Assembly (NCBI GenBank): GCA_024509875.1
Contig: JAMPIV010019075.1
Coordinates: 143,202 to 207,201 of the forward strand
Source: Oreohelix idahoensis
Taxonomy: Eukaryota; Mollusca; Gastropoda; Stylommatophora; Oreohelicidae
Reading direction: 5' to 3'
DNA: 64,000 nt
Part shown: positions 45,050 through 58,249 of the stretch, in pieces
How positions within the stretch are numbered: the first letter of the stretch is position 1
Layout of the letters: each line of letters opens with the position of its first letter
Position numbers and translations under genes: made by a program
The notes under the pieces: generated by a model
What the model saw: only the letters and a program-made list of their open reading frames with translations
Database searches by the model: none
What the model was told of the DNA's origin: nothing

Positions 45050-45950
45050 TTCAGGACCAGAATTTCACGACGGAGTCAGAACTTTAGGAAGAGTCAAGCC
45101 CTTCATGACGGGGCCAGAATGGCATCACCGGATCACACGTTTAGGAAGAGTCCAGAACTTTATGACCGGACCACACCTTCAGGACGGGACCAGAACTTCA
45201 GGACAGGACCAGAATTTCATGGCAGGACCAGAACATAAGGACAGGACCAGAAATTCAGGACAAGACCAGAATTTCAGGACAAGACCAGAACAGAAGGACA
45301 TGATCAGAACTTCCAGACAGTATCAGACCATAAGGACAGAACCAGAACATAAGGACATGACCAGAACGTACGGACATGACCAGAACTTCAGGACAGGACC
45401 AGAGCATAAGGACAGGACCAGAACTTAAGGATAGGGCCAGAACTTCAGGACATGACCAGAACTTAACGACAGGACCAGAACTTAAGGACAGGACCAGATC
45501 TTAAGAACAGGATCAGAACTTCAGGGTGGAACGAGATCATCAGGACAGAACCAGAATTTCAGGAAGGTACCAGAACTTGAGGACGAGATAATACATTCAA
45601 TAAGGGACTGGGCCTTCAGGATGGGACAAGAACTTATTGATGCATACAGAGCTTCAGGACAGTACCAGAACTTCAGAGTTGGACACGAACTTCAGAAGGG
45701 GACCAGCCCTTCAGGAAGGACAAGAACTTCATGACGGAACCTGAACTTCAGAGTGGGACAAGAACTTCAGAACGGGACAAGAACTTCAGAAAGGGACTAA
45801 ACCTTTAGTTCTGGACAAGAACTTCATGACGGAACCGGAACTTCAGAAAAGGACCAGACCTTTAGTACTGGACAAGAACTTCAGGACGTGATCAGAACTT
45901 CAAGGCGACTAGAACTTCAGGACGGGATTAAAACATCTGGACGGAAGAAT
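45050..45950. repeat. Degenerate minisatellite of about 19-20 bp
   Basis: About 45 diverged units of the type AGGACAGGACCAGAACTTC. The unit drifts strongly along the array. The 107-codon open frame inside it is an artefact of the repeat. Confidence 0.9.
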
Positions 45951-46174
45951 GTTAGGCTTCACTGGTAATTGATATAAGAACTGCTGATCATATATTTCTC
46001 CTCTACCACCCAACTTTATTTGACTGTTGATTGTACTCACACATGTTACTATGTGGTTGAATTTAGCGCATGCTCATTTCCGTAATATTGCTAAATTCAT
46101 TTTTAAATAGCATAATATTATTAAAATTCCATGCGTGTTTCGAGGGAGGGGGCAGAGCTGGTCACTGATGAAAA
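45951..46174. other. No gene seen
   Basis: Short AT-rich spacer between the minisatellite and an R repeat. Confidence 0.4.
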
Positions 46175-46385
46175 AGAGAGAGAATAGGAAAATTGCATGT
46201 CGTAAAAGGCGGCTACGGTGAGTGTGTGCATGGCGCTAGCGAACCCATCATGTAAAAAATGGGTACAGAAACATTCACTGCACGAGCATATACGTGCTGT
46301 GACGCTGGCTTCCTGCTTGGAAGCTACTGTAGTGGTGCTACCATGCTCCAAGTGGAGCGAAAAACAAGGAATGGAAGAAATACTA
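46175..46385 (+). mobile_element. Dispersed repeat R, plus copy
   Basis: TTGCATGTCGTAAAAGGCGG, CATGGCGCTAGCGAACCCATC, TGGCTTCCTGCTTGGAAGC, AGTGGTGCTACCATGCTCC. More diverged than most copies. Confidence 0.65.
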
Positions 46386-46389
46386 TTAT

Positions 46390-46690
46390 TTATTAATATA
46401 AAAATTCATTCTTCTTCAAGTACCACGCTTAGTGACATAGGTGATTATGTCTCTCCACAACTTTCCTTCTCTGGTAATGTTTTTCTGTTGTTGACTTCGT
46501 TCCAAGTAATGATGTCAAACTGTACGGTGTCTTCTCTCTTTATCGCCTTATGCCTCTTTTTCTCTCCCTATTTCTTGTTGTTACAATGCTGTGGTCTCCA
46601 GGGATTTTCCTGCTTGTTTACTAATTGCCCATGACTCACTTCCGTATGTTAGGATTGACGCTATTTAGGACAATATATGAAGTACTATCT
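46390..46690 (-). pseudogene. LINE family A 3' fragment, decayed
   Basis: DNA-level match to 21715-22055 (AAGTACCACGCTTAGTGAC, TAGGTGATTATGTCTCTCCA, AATGATGTCAAACTGTACGG). Reading frames on the minus strand are broken. Confidence 0.6.
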
Positions 46691-46984
46691 TACTATCTTG
46701 GAAAAAACAAACAAAAACACAAATAGTAATCCGTCTTACTAAGAGAAAGGACAATGACAAACTTACGTTGCGGCCACAAGGCCTTCGTCAGCGATAGACA
46801 AAGAAACGACAGAAGGGAAAGAAAGTGAGAATTAAGAGGAGAACGTGAAACTATAGAAATAAAACAAAAAATTATGCTTTTAATGTACTATTCACTTCCG
46901 GTTTCCGGTTCAGTAGCGGACGTTTTTGCTCCAACATGTGACACACATCAGGGAGTATTTTTCTCTTATTTCTATAGTTCATCA
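46691..46984. other. No gene seen
   Basis: Spacer between LINE fragments with no recognisable feature. Confidence 0.4.
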
Positions 46985-47935
46985 TCACCCTTCGGCTCCC
47001 TCAGGAGTAAAGGCGGTCAACAAACTTAAGCCAAGTATTCCTGTCACGTGCCATTAGCTCAAGGTTTTTCCATGTCTTCCTGTCACGTGCCACTAGCTCA
47101 AGGTTTTTCCATGTCTTCCTGTCACGTGCCATTAGCTCAAGGTTTTTCCATGTCTTCCTGTCACGTGCCATTAGCTCAAGGGTTTTCCATGTCTTCCTGT
47201 CACGTGCCATTAGCTCAAAGTTTTTCCATGTCTTCCTGTCACGTGCCATTAGCTCAAGATTTTTCCATGTCTTCCTGTCACGTGCCATTAGCTCAAGGTT
47301 TTTCCATGTCTTCCTGTCACGTGCCATTAGCTCAAGGTTTTTCCATGTCTTCCGGTCACGTGCCATTAGCTCAAGGTTTTTCCATGTCTTCCTGTCACGT
47401 ACCTTTAGCTCAAGGCTTTTCCATGTCTTCCTGTCACGTGCCATTAGCTCAAGGTTTTTCCATATCTTCCTGTCACGTGCCATTAGCTCAAGGTTTTTCC
47501 ATGTCTTCCTGTCACGTGCCATTAGCTCAAGTTTTTTCCATGTTTCCGTCATGCATGTCATGTCTGTCTCCAGTTTTATTCTCCATGTGTTCTTTGGTCT
47601 CCGACTGCGTCTCTTACGCTGGTGATTCCAGAACAAGGACTGTCTTCTAATACTATCAACAGTTTTCCTCAGCGTGTGTCCTATTCATCTTCAGCGTATT
47701 CTTCTCGTCTCTTGTTACACTGGCACTTGTCTGGTTCGTGTCAGCAGTTCCACGACAGTGATCCTGTCAGACCACTTCAATCCTTCTATTCAATGCAAAC
47801 ACCCATTTATGAAAGTCTGTAGCTTCATGGTTATTGTATTTGCTGTTGTCCACGGTTCAGATCCATACAGTACGACAGAAATTTGAGTAGAAGATTCTTA
47901 TTTTCGTGTTGGACTTGATTTCTCTTTATTTCCAC
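46985..47935 (-). pseudogene. LINE family B 3' end with an expanded C-terminus
   Basis: The minus strand, read with a few frame breaks, gives SEPWTTANTIT, LQTFINGCLH, IEGLKWSDRITVVELL, RWIGHTLRK, SIRRQSLFWN. From 47636 one open frame of 211 codons continues: NHQRKRRSRRPKNTWRIKLE, MTETWKKLELMARDRK, and ends NTWLKFVDRLYS-stop. This is the canonical end of a CR1/L1-like ORF2. In place of the single TWKxLExxARDRxTW segment there are 13 tandem copies of it. The upstream part is frameshifted and the reverse transcriptase core is missing, so this is a dead, 5'-truncated copy. Confidence 0.85.
47045..47545. repeat. 39-bp minisatellite inside a LINE coding region
   Basis: About 13 units of 39 bp (CACGTGCCATTAGCTCAAGG, TTTTTCCATGTCTTCCTGT). 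On the minus strand each unit is 13 codons, TWKNLELMARDRK, and the frame stays open throughout. The plus-strand 200-codon open frame is a shadow. Confidence 0.96.
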
Positions 47936-47944
47936 ATATTTCTC

Positions 47945-48385
47945 TTATTTACTTATTCGTTCCTCTTCTGTCGTGAGGTGTAGAGGTTTGTAAGAGAGAG
48001 CGCCATACTATTCTATCAGCTGTCTTACTTTTGGCTTGGTTCCACTCTTCGGTCCTTTTCAAAGATTGTCTAATGTTGTCCTCCCGGTGGACTTTGGGTT
48101 GTCCTGGAGGTCTGGATCCCTGGCTCTAAGTTTCCCATGCTTGTCGTGGTAGCCGATCTTCTCCCATTCTGCAGACATGGCCAAACCATCTCAGTTGGGA
48201 CTGTTCTACTTGGGTCTGCGGGGTTGGGTTTTTAGGCCTTGACGTATCGTCTGGTTGCGGACCATGTCTCTTCTTGTTACTTCAACCACCTTCCTCAGAT
48301 TACAGATACCTAATATCTGAGGTTTGGATCTGGCTTTTGTGGGTTGTAGTCATTGCTGTGATGCAGTACAGTGGTTTTATTTTTC
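47945..48385 (-). pseudogene. LINE family C 3' end, minus copy
   Basis: Reverse complement of the 43331-43770 segment with about 10-15% differences by eye: GGTAGCCGATCTTCTCCCAT, CAGACATGGCCAAACCATC, TTGACGTATCGTCTGGTTG. It ends at the left in TTACTTATTCG, the remains of a (TAAG)n tail. Frames are broken. It lies head to tail with the family B copy to its left. Confidence 0.8.
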
Positions 48386-48639
48386 AACAGGCCCATTCTT
48401 TTTCTATCTGTAATTTTGTCTTGTAACTACTTGAGTTTGGTCTTTTTCTGTAGGTAATTAATTGCGTTTTATAAGAGGGATGACTGTAGGGTTTAATTCT
48501 AAGACTTGCACCAATCTTCCTTTCTATTAATTAATTGCGATCACGTAGGCATTTCTTTGTTATAAATTATCGATGTAACTTTTATTGTAGTAAGCGCGTG
48601 AGTATTATTTAGGAAGGGTAATTTGGATGATGTTAAAAA
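48386..48639. other. No gene seen
   Basis: Short spacer, no recognisable feature. Confidence 0.4.
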
Positions 48640-48661
48640 CCCCCCCCCCCCCCCCCCCCCC
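48640..48661. repeat. Poly-C run
   Basis: About 22 C. Length is likely uncertain. Confidence 0.9.
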
Positions 48662-51429
<2,768 letters not shown>

Positions 51430-51529
51430 GATGACTCGCATCCATACGTCAAGACTGGGACATAGGTGGGGCGGTATACAGCCATCTTCGTCTTCTTACC
51501 AACTTCTCTTTTGCTGAGGAATCCTCGAT

Positions 51530-52850
51530 TTATGGCTTGAAAAAGTCTCCCAGCTGCTGCTCTTCGGGTAGCCAACTCTTCTTTGATTCCCCCCTCCGGT
51601 CTATGACAGCTCCAAGGTATTTAAAGTGGTCGACCTGCTCTAGGACCTGTTCTCCAAGCTTAATCTGATGTCTTCTTTGCTCTCGTGATATCACCATGGT
51701 TTTTGTTTTCGAGCTGCTTATGATCATCCCTCTCTTCTCCAGCTGTTCCTTCCAGACTTGCAGGTTGGATTGAAGATGTGCTTCTGATTTAGCAATCAGG
51801 GCAACATCATCAGCAAATGCCAGCTCTGAAATACAGACCTGTCTCATCTTCCAGTACCCCACTGAATACTTTCATGTCCTCTCCTTACATGCCTTAATGA
51901 CATCGTTCATGAGGAGTATGAAAAGATAAGGTGACAGGATATCGCCTTGTCTTACACCAGTGGTGGTCCTGAATTCTTCTGACTTATGTTTTGCCGTCCT
52001 CACATAATTTCTGCAAAACTTGTAGAAGCTCTGTATAGCATGAATCAGAGGTGATGGAATGTTCTTCCTTGCCAAACAGTACCAGAGTTTGTTCCAGGGG
52101 ACCTTGCCAAATGCCTTTTTCCAGATCTAAGAAGCAAAGATGGATCTCACTCTTATACTCAAGAGCCGTTTCACTCAACTGTCTGAGTGTGAAGATTAGG
52201 TCTTGAGTACTTCGATTTGCTCAGAAGCCACACTGGACCTCATCCATTTGTGGCTCAGCTAGGCATCGGAGTCTCTGCTCTAGGATTCTAGAGTAGATTT
52301 TACAAGGGACACTGAGCAGGGATATGCTTCTATGGTTTCCACATTGTCGGTTGTCACTCTTTTTAAAAATCGGTGTTATGATGGCAATCTCCCAATCCTT
52401 TGGTATGGTCTTGTTGCACCAAGCTGCCTGTAGGACCCTTGGGAGTAATAGGTCGCCTGCTGCTCCCATGTACTTAACCATTTCTGGTGTTATGCCATCA
52501 TGTCATGCTGCTTTGCCCATCTTGATTTTCTCCAGTGCTGCTTTCAGTTCTTCCATCTTTATGTCATCTTCATTATCATTGGTTTTATCTCCTGTGCCAG
52601 TGGTTATCATTTCTGATGTTTGACCTTGCTCACCATCCACGAGTTCTGAAAAATATTCTTTCCATCTTTCCATTACTTCTTTTGGGGCAGTAAGCAATTT
52701 ACCTTGCTTGTCCTTTATAAATTTAAGAGGGCACTGTTTTTCCTTGCTCATATTCTTTAGGGTCTTATAGAACAATTTCTGTTTTTCTTGCGCATCGTTT
52801 TCTAGCTTTTCTCCAAATTCTTCCCAGGACTTCTGTTTTGCTGCTAGCAC
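51530..52850 (-). pseudogene. LINE C reverse transcriptase domain, frame-broken
   Basis: Successive minus-strand frames give: SWEEFGEKLENDAQEKQKLF and the thumb-side linker; ELKAALEKIKMGKA (52503-52850); IPKDWEIAIITPIFKKSD then HRSISLLSVPCKIYSRILEQ and QMDEVQCGF (52221-52481); a broken FLDLEKG segment (normally F.D.EKAFD); GVRQGDILSPYLFILLMND (51872-52075); LAFADDVALIAKS with the catalytic Asp pair, then FKYLGAVI (51530-51862). At least four stops or shifts separate these. The motif A Asp is present but the EKAFD that follows is damaged. Confidence 0.88.
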
Positions 52851-53021
52851 CTTGTTCTTTGCTTCTGAGTATCATATATTCTCTATATTTCTCTGTTTTT
52901 CCTGCTGTGTTTTTAGCTCCTAAGTATTGTTTCCATGCCTTTTTTCTCTCTTATTTTCTCTTTAACCTCATCTGTCCATCAAGGTGTCCTCTTTCTCTTG
53001 TTCCCAAGTGGAACTTCACCA

Positions 53022-53416
53022 CATGCTTCTGCTGCAGCTGTCTTTATGATGTCCTTGAATTTCAGCCAGAGTGTTTCCAGGTCCTCAGGTTCTGTGTTTC
53101 TCACTGCTGTAGCAATAAGCCACTGGTATCTGGTCTTCACTTCTGGCTCTCTCAGCGTGTAGGTCTTAATGCTTGTTTCCCCTGTTCGTTTACTTAGCTT
53201 CTTGCGTGATGTTAGGCAGTTCTGCTGCAGCTGTCTTTATGATGTCCTTGAATTTCAGCCAGAGTGTTTCCAGGTCCTCATGTTGTTGTTCTGTGTTTCT
53301 CACTGCTGTAGCAATAAGCCCCTGATATCTGGTCTTCACTTCTGGCTCTCTCAGCTTGTAGGTCAATGCTCGTTTCTCCTGTTCGTTTACTTAGCTTCTT
53401 GCGTGATGTTAGGCAG
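53022..53416 (-). repeat. Tandem duplication of about 195 bp in the LINE linker
   Basis: 53025-53215 and 53220-53416 are near-identical (CTGCTGCAGCTGTCTTTATG ... CTTGCGTGATGTTAGGCAGTT), differing by a short TGTTGT insertion and a few bases. The second unit ends where the LTR-like insertion begins. Confidence 0.88.
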
Positions 53417-53436
53417 TTCCTAGGCCGAGTAGCTCT

Positions 53437-54203
53437 TTCAGTTTGTTAAGTTATGATTCTGAGGGGGAGTTAAGTGTTAGGGATTATTATGTACGGGGCT
53501 GATTTTTGTTATTAAGCACGTTTAAAGTTATGAGATAGATTTTTTATTTGGGTACTTTGTGTACAATTATTTTGGAACATAGCTCAATTGAGTCTGTTAG
53601 TTTTTTTTTTTTTTTTAAATAAAGAAACTGTTCTAATGTTCTTAGTACTGTAGTAGGGGGAAGAGACGGATGAGCTGAGCTCACATGACAAGCAGTTAGT
53701 TCGCGCATGAGCGACTTTACTGAGTTGTACTGAGAAACTATAATCTCAGGCATTAAGTATCTGGCAGGGCTTCGAGATGGTTGTTTGTCTCGCTAATGTG
53801 ACCAGAATATGTTATTGAAGGGAAGAGTTTTTTCAAGATTGTATTCAAATGCCATGGATTACATCGGCTCACATTATTTATGACGAATTGCTATGTATGC
53901 AATCTCTTTTCCTTTGATGGATGTTTTTTCTATGGATATTTGCTGTACTGAGAGTTGCTGTGTATGCAACTAATTTATGGATATTTGCTGTACTGAGAGT
54001 TGCTGTATATGCAACCAATTTCTGGATATTTGCTATGTTCTGCAACCTATTTGCCATGGATTTTGTACGCTGTAGTAACCTGTGACAATGTACTACCTGT
54101 GATGTCTATGTTACTGTGATAAATAAACTGTGTATGAGTTGGATACGAACTCGTCTCCTGACCTACGTTACTGTTGTGTGGGTGGTACCAGAGACTTACA
54201 TAA
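53437..54203 (+). mobile_element. LTR-like insertion splitting LINE C
   Basis: Non-LINE sequence between endonuclease and linker. It can be drawn as TGTTAAG ... CTTACA, the inverted TG/CA ends of an LTR, with GATAAATAAACTGTG (about 54117) as a poly(A) signal followed by GTATGAGTTGGATACG. A 44-bp unit (ATGGATATTTGCTGTACTG) is repeated at 53932-54030. I see no matching 5-bp duplication, so the ends are provisional. 54204-54400 also does not look like LINE coding sequence. Confidence 0.4.
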
Positions 54204-54399
54204 TTTAAGAATTCACGACATTCGCTCATTGCATATTATACCACTGTCGGCCACTGCTGTAAGCCAGACATTAATAACAACAACAGAAGCAGCTTGCAGC
54301 ACAATCTGCACTTAACAGAAGTGACAGCCCAAAAGAAACAATCAGCCAGTAACAGAAGAAATTTACACAGTAACACAGTTGTTCTTTTAATTGTTAACA

Positions 54400-55110
54400 A
54401 GTAGTGGTCACTTCCAATCTCTGGCCCCCTCCACACTCTAGCATCCTGGACATACTTGAATGAGCTCTTCCTGACTATGGCGTAGTCGATCACTGACTTC
54501 TCAGTCTTTGTTGGTTCACATCTAGTGTATACATGTATGCGCTTATGGGGGAACTTTGTGTTTGTAATGATCAGATTCTGCTCTGTGCAGAATCTAAGGA
54601 GTCGCTTTACATTGTCATTAAGAGTGTCTTCTCCATATCTTCCGATAACTCCACCCCATCTAGCATGGTCCTTTCCAACTATGGCATTGAAATCTCCTAG
54701 CACGATAATTTCATCTAGGCAGTCGTCCACTGTCCTTTGAAGCAGCTCGAAAAATTCCTCCTTGACCTCTGCTCGCTCAACTTCATTTGGCCCATACACA
54801 ATGACAAGGTTGACTATGTTTTCTTTTAGTTTATGACCATAATGCGTTCTGAGACAAAGTTCCATCACTTGATATTATCCCTTAGGTTTTTGGCCACAAT
54901 ACAACCCACGCCCCCTTTAGCTCTTTCAGATGTGGGGACACCACTGTAGAGCAGCGTGTCGCCATCGAGATCCATAACTCCTTGTCCTTTTTTCTTTGTT
55001 TCTGTTAAAGCCAGGATTTCTAATTTGGCTTTCCTCATCTCTTCCACCAGCTCCTCTTCCTTCCCATTTATACTTCTTGTGTTCCATGTTCTGTAAGTCG
55101 TAGTCCGTTC
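54400..55110 (-). pseudogene. LINE C apurinic-type endonuclease domain, frame-broken
   Basis: Minus frames give RTWNTRSINGKEEELVEEMR, LEILALTETKKKGQG (55110-54865) and then VYGPNEVERAEVKEEFFELL, IIVLGDFNAIVGKD, TNTKFPHKRIHVYT, SVIDYAIV and IGSDHYLLTIK (54868-54400). TETK, GDFNA and SDHYLL are the catalytic motifs of the exonuclease-endonuclease-phosphatase fold used to nick target DNA. One frame shift near 54866 separates the parts. Related host-like entries are often named craniofacial development protein 2-like, but this is transposon sequence. Confidence 0.87.
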
Positions 55111-55125
55111 CAGTTCGTCGCCTTT

Positions 55126-56024
55126 AAAATCAGTCCGGTTTTCTCTCTTATGTTTTGCGTAATCAGGTTTTTAAGACAAACAGGTGATTGGCCTGTTGTG
55201 CCTTTGCATGGTGGAGGGGCTGCCTCCTTACGGCCTCCATGCAGGCCGCCTTCCTCCTTTTTCAGCCGGGCTTGGGACCGGCCTAGGCGGAGTTATATAT
55301 TTCTCAATGCAATGAAATCTCCCCTCCTCTTTTGAATTTCTAATTCGATATCACTGCCTGTCCTTCCAGCTTTCTACGAGTATATTGCTGTCAAGAGAAA
55401 TATATGATTCTAAATCTTTTAAAGGTGTTTCTTCAAGTGATAATGAGAATAAATGCATTAAACAATAACAGTATTGCGCTTGAAGAAATACCCATACGTA
55501 TAACTTAAAAAAAAAAAAAAAAAAAACTGACTTTTTATCACAGTTGCAGCGTGAGAGAAAATCAAGACATTTCTAACTAAATAGTAAAATGCACTTTTCG
55601 AAGAATTCAGTTTTTTTATTTCAGAAATAAATAACAGTACCGTATTAGACATTTTTGAGACCAAACACACAACAATATTTTTTGAATGGCTGGCGCATTA
55701 CAAGTATATCTTTGTCTGAGAGTTGATGTATAAAAATATCAAACTATTTATTCAAACCTGACATACAAGAATAATATAATTTTGTTGAATGTGAATGAAT
55801 AACAGTGTTAGATGTTTTAACAAATCTGGCACACAATAAAAACGGGTATTTGTACAACCCTGCCTGAAAGAAACAAATGTTAGATGTACCAACATACAAC
55901 AAGTTCGTGTATTTGATATGACGTGGCCAATTAGCGATGTAAAATATTTACATTAGTGATGCCATACAAGACGAAATTCTCGAAAGGGTTAATGTATGAA
56001 AAGTAACAGGTTTAAAGATGGCAA
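55126..56024. other. No gene seen
   Basis: 55130-55330 may be the 5' leader of LINE C (GC-rich, with CAGGCCGCC repeats). The rest is AT-rich with an A-run at 55507-55525 and no ORF of interest. Confidence 0.4.
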
Positions 56025-56305
56025 AATTTGTTTCCTTTATTTTATTGGCTGATGGATATTTCTGTTGTTACCTTTATTTTATTGGCCGAATAGATGTTTC
56101 TATTGTTATCTTTACTTTAGTGGTTAAATAGACGTTTCCTTCATTTTATTCGCTAAATAGATGTTTCATCTATTTTATTGGCTGAAGAGATGTTTCCTCT
56201 ATTTTATTGGTTGAATATATGTTTCCTTTATTTTATTTGCCTGAATGGATGTTTCTGTTGTTTCCTCTATTTTATTGGCTGAATGTATGTTCCTGTAACA
56301 TATAC
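56025..56305. repeat. Minisatellite of about 35-40 bp
   Basis: About seven units of GTTTCCTTTATTTTATTGGC then TGAATAGAT, variable in length. Confidence 0.85.
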
Positions 56306-56514
56306 TAGTTTTTAGAATGTTGTTGCAAAGCGGACATCGGAGACTGAGTTTGTAACTGTTTAAGAGTAACGCGTTACCAGTGACTGCTCCATCAGTAACT
56401 TACAGGGACGAAGACAAGATAGCGGGCCAGACATCAACGTAACGTACGAGTTGAAAAATCAATATAAAATAATAAACTAATAATTATAAAGATTACATGA
56501 GGGTCAAAATTATT

Positions 56515-56760
56515 ATGTTGTGCCCCGGGGGTGTCTAAGAAGACAAATAAAGAACAGGACTTCTGCTCGCTCAAGCAGTCGTAAGAGGCGAATCATGAGG
56601 TTATGGGTAGGGCTGGCAATCTCATCATGTGAAACATATTGCTAAAGAAACTGTTGTTGTTGCAAGAACACAAGAACACTTTGGTGCTGGCATCCTTCAA
56701 AGGAACGAACAATAGCTGTGGCTCTATGCTCTATAGAAGTGAAATGGGACATGATTTAAA
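56515..56760 (+). mobile_element. Dispersed repeat R, plus copy
   Basis: GTGCCCCGGGGGTGTCTAAG head, GCAGTCGTAAGAGGCGAAT, GGGCTGGCAATCTCATCATG, TGGCATCCTTCAAAGGAACG, TGTGGCTCTATGCTCTATAG. Confidence 0.73.
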
Positions 56761-57027
56761 ATTATTGATTTGTGTCATTGACTATTTCAATCGATGCTTG
56801 AGCACGTGAGCGTTGATTTCCGTTTGTGTGGATGTTTCTGTCTGTCCTGTGTAAACTGCCACTTTTTTGTGTTGTTGTTGCTATAGCAACGTGTGTAAAA
56901 TTGTTGATCTTTCGTTACAGGAGGTGGATCATATACTTTGTGTTTAAAGTTATCAAAACGTTGCAAGAGTAACAACAACAAAATAAAGAAATCATGTCTT
57001 TTTAATCACATGTTACCAGTACCTACT

Positions 57028-57290
57028 GAGCGTCCAATTGGGAGACTGGTTAGGGCGCTGGCGTCTCGCGACAAAGGTGTCGAGTTCGAAACACGGTCGC
57101 GCCACGCTCCAGTCTACCGAACTGTAAATGGGTACTTGGCCCTGCTCTTGATTTAGGGAAGGAAAAGGCAGCGAGGAAGGGAAGTGGTCACCTCAACCTC
57201 TCGAAGCTGGATCTAGTACAGTGAGGTCTCAAACACTTCACTCCCATTACAACAGTATCTGGTATGGGACTCCTTTTACCTTTTTTTTAA
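57028..57290 (+). mobile_element. tRNA-derived SINE, family S3
   Basis: Box A (TGGTTAGGGCGCTGG, 57047-57061) and box B (GTTCGAAAC, 57084-57092) in tRNA-like spacing and context (GCGACAAAGGTGTCGAGTTC). A body of about 180 bp ends near ACCTTTTTTTTAATC. Different body from the SINEs at 2987 and 31985. No flanking duplication found. The 72-codon open frame is not a gene. Confidence 0.78.
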
Positions 57291-57299
57291 TCAGAACCG

Positions 57300-57605
57300 A
57301 TTGTTACAGATGATGATGATGATGATCATCATCATCATTTCTTTCCTTTTCACTCTCAATAGAGCATACAGCCACCATTGCAGCTGGCCCCTTGCAGAAA
57401 GCCTCCACATGGCATACTCTTGCAGATGTGGTTTCTGTAGCAATATATTTCAGCCCCAGGCACAACCTCCTATAAGTAGTCTTGTACGACATGCCTGGGG
57501 GAGCAGTAATTCTATTCTTTCTTTGTTTCATCGCAGACCACCCCCCCCCCCCTTCCTCTCCCCCCCCCCCAATCCAGGAACTACACGGAGCACTGTAGAT
57601 GATGG
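57300..57605 (-). mobile_element. Dispersed repeat R, minus copy
   Basis: A (GAT)n/(CATCAT)n tail at the left, GCAGCTGGCCCCTTGCAGAA, TTGTACGACATGCCTGGGGG, then poly-C runs (57540-57570) and CAGGAACTACACGGAGCAC head at the right. Overlapping open frames on both strands are not genes. Confidence 0.75.
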
Positions 57606-57639
57606 CAATCATTCAACGATTATTCGACAATAGGACTTA

Positions 57640-57740
57640 AACCTCATCTAGCACCTAAATCTCATCTAAAACCTAAACCTCATCTAGCACCTAAATCTCA
57701 TCTAGAACCTAAACCTCATCTAGGGCCTAAACCTCATCGA
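57640..57740. repeat. 20-bp tandem repeat
   Basis: Five units of CTCATCTAGCACCTAAA/C with minor changes. Confidence 0.88.
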
Positions 57741-58019
57741 CGTGAAAGATGTTTACGATTTTCGTACGAAGTTTAGCGATTTATAAAAGTCGAGGTTTCT
57801 GGTTATACCAGCTACGGTCAAGTTGTAGATGTACTGGTCCAGGCAGTGTAGAGTTGCCGGGTAGTGATCTATGTAGAATTTGTTGGCAAACAGCTCTGGT
57901 CGTTCAGCAATCATGGGGAGATCTGGTGATGGAAAAACAAAGAGTTAATGCGTGTACCTACATGTCTTTATAAGTGAACTGATACATATGGGTCACTGTT
58001 TCATCATTATATTAACACT

Positions 58020-58205
58020 TTAACTCCCTAAGGAGTATGGGCCTACAAATAAATTCACACAAAGCTTTCCTGTGATGTGCCATTCGATGAAGGTCTTCCT
58101 GTATCTTCTTTATACCTTTCATGTTTTCTCGAGTACTCTTCTCCGTGTGTTGTTCGGTATATTTCTAACCTCTCTTACTGTGGGGGTTGTAATGCTATTC
58201 GAATG
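58020..58205 (-). pseudogene. LINE family B fragment, decayed
   Basis: CTCCCTAAGGAGTATGGGCC and CCTGTGATGTGCCATTCG correspond to the start of the family B copy at 46985 (CTCCCTCAGGAGTAAAGGCG, CCTGTCACGTGCCATTAG). The minus strand ends LCEFICRP...LRELK. It has a single copy of the segment that is expanded at 47 kb. Confidence 0.6.
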
Positions 58206-58249
58206 TTTTCTCGAACCTAACCAACATCAGCGCCTTAGTCCCCCACTGA

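Noticed and set aside
45105..45428. 107-codon Gln/Asp/Thr-rich open frame
   Set aside because: Falls inside the degenerate 20-bp minisatellite and dies with it.
47048..47650. 200-codon plus-strand repeat protein (PLAQGFSMSSCHV)
   Set aside because: Shadow of the minus-strand LINE C-terminal repeat, which is explained by homology.
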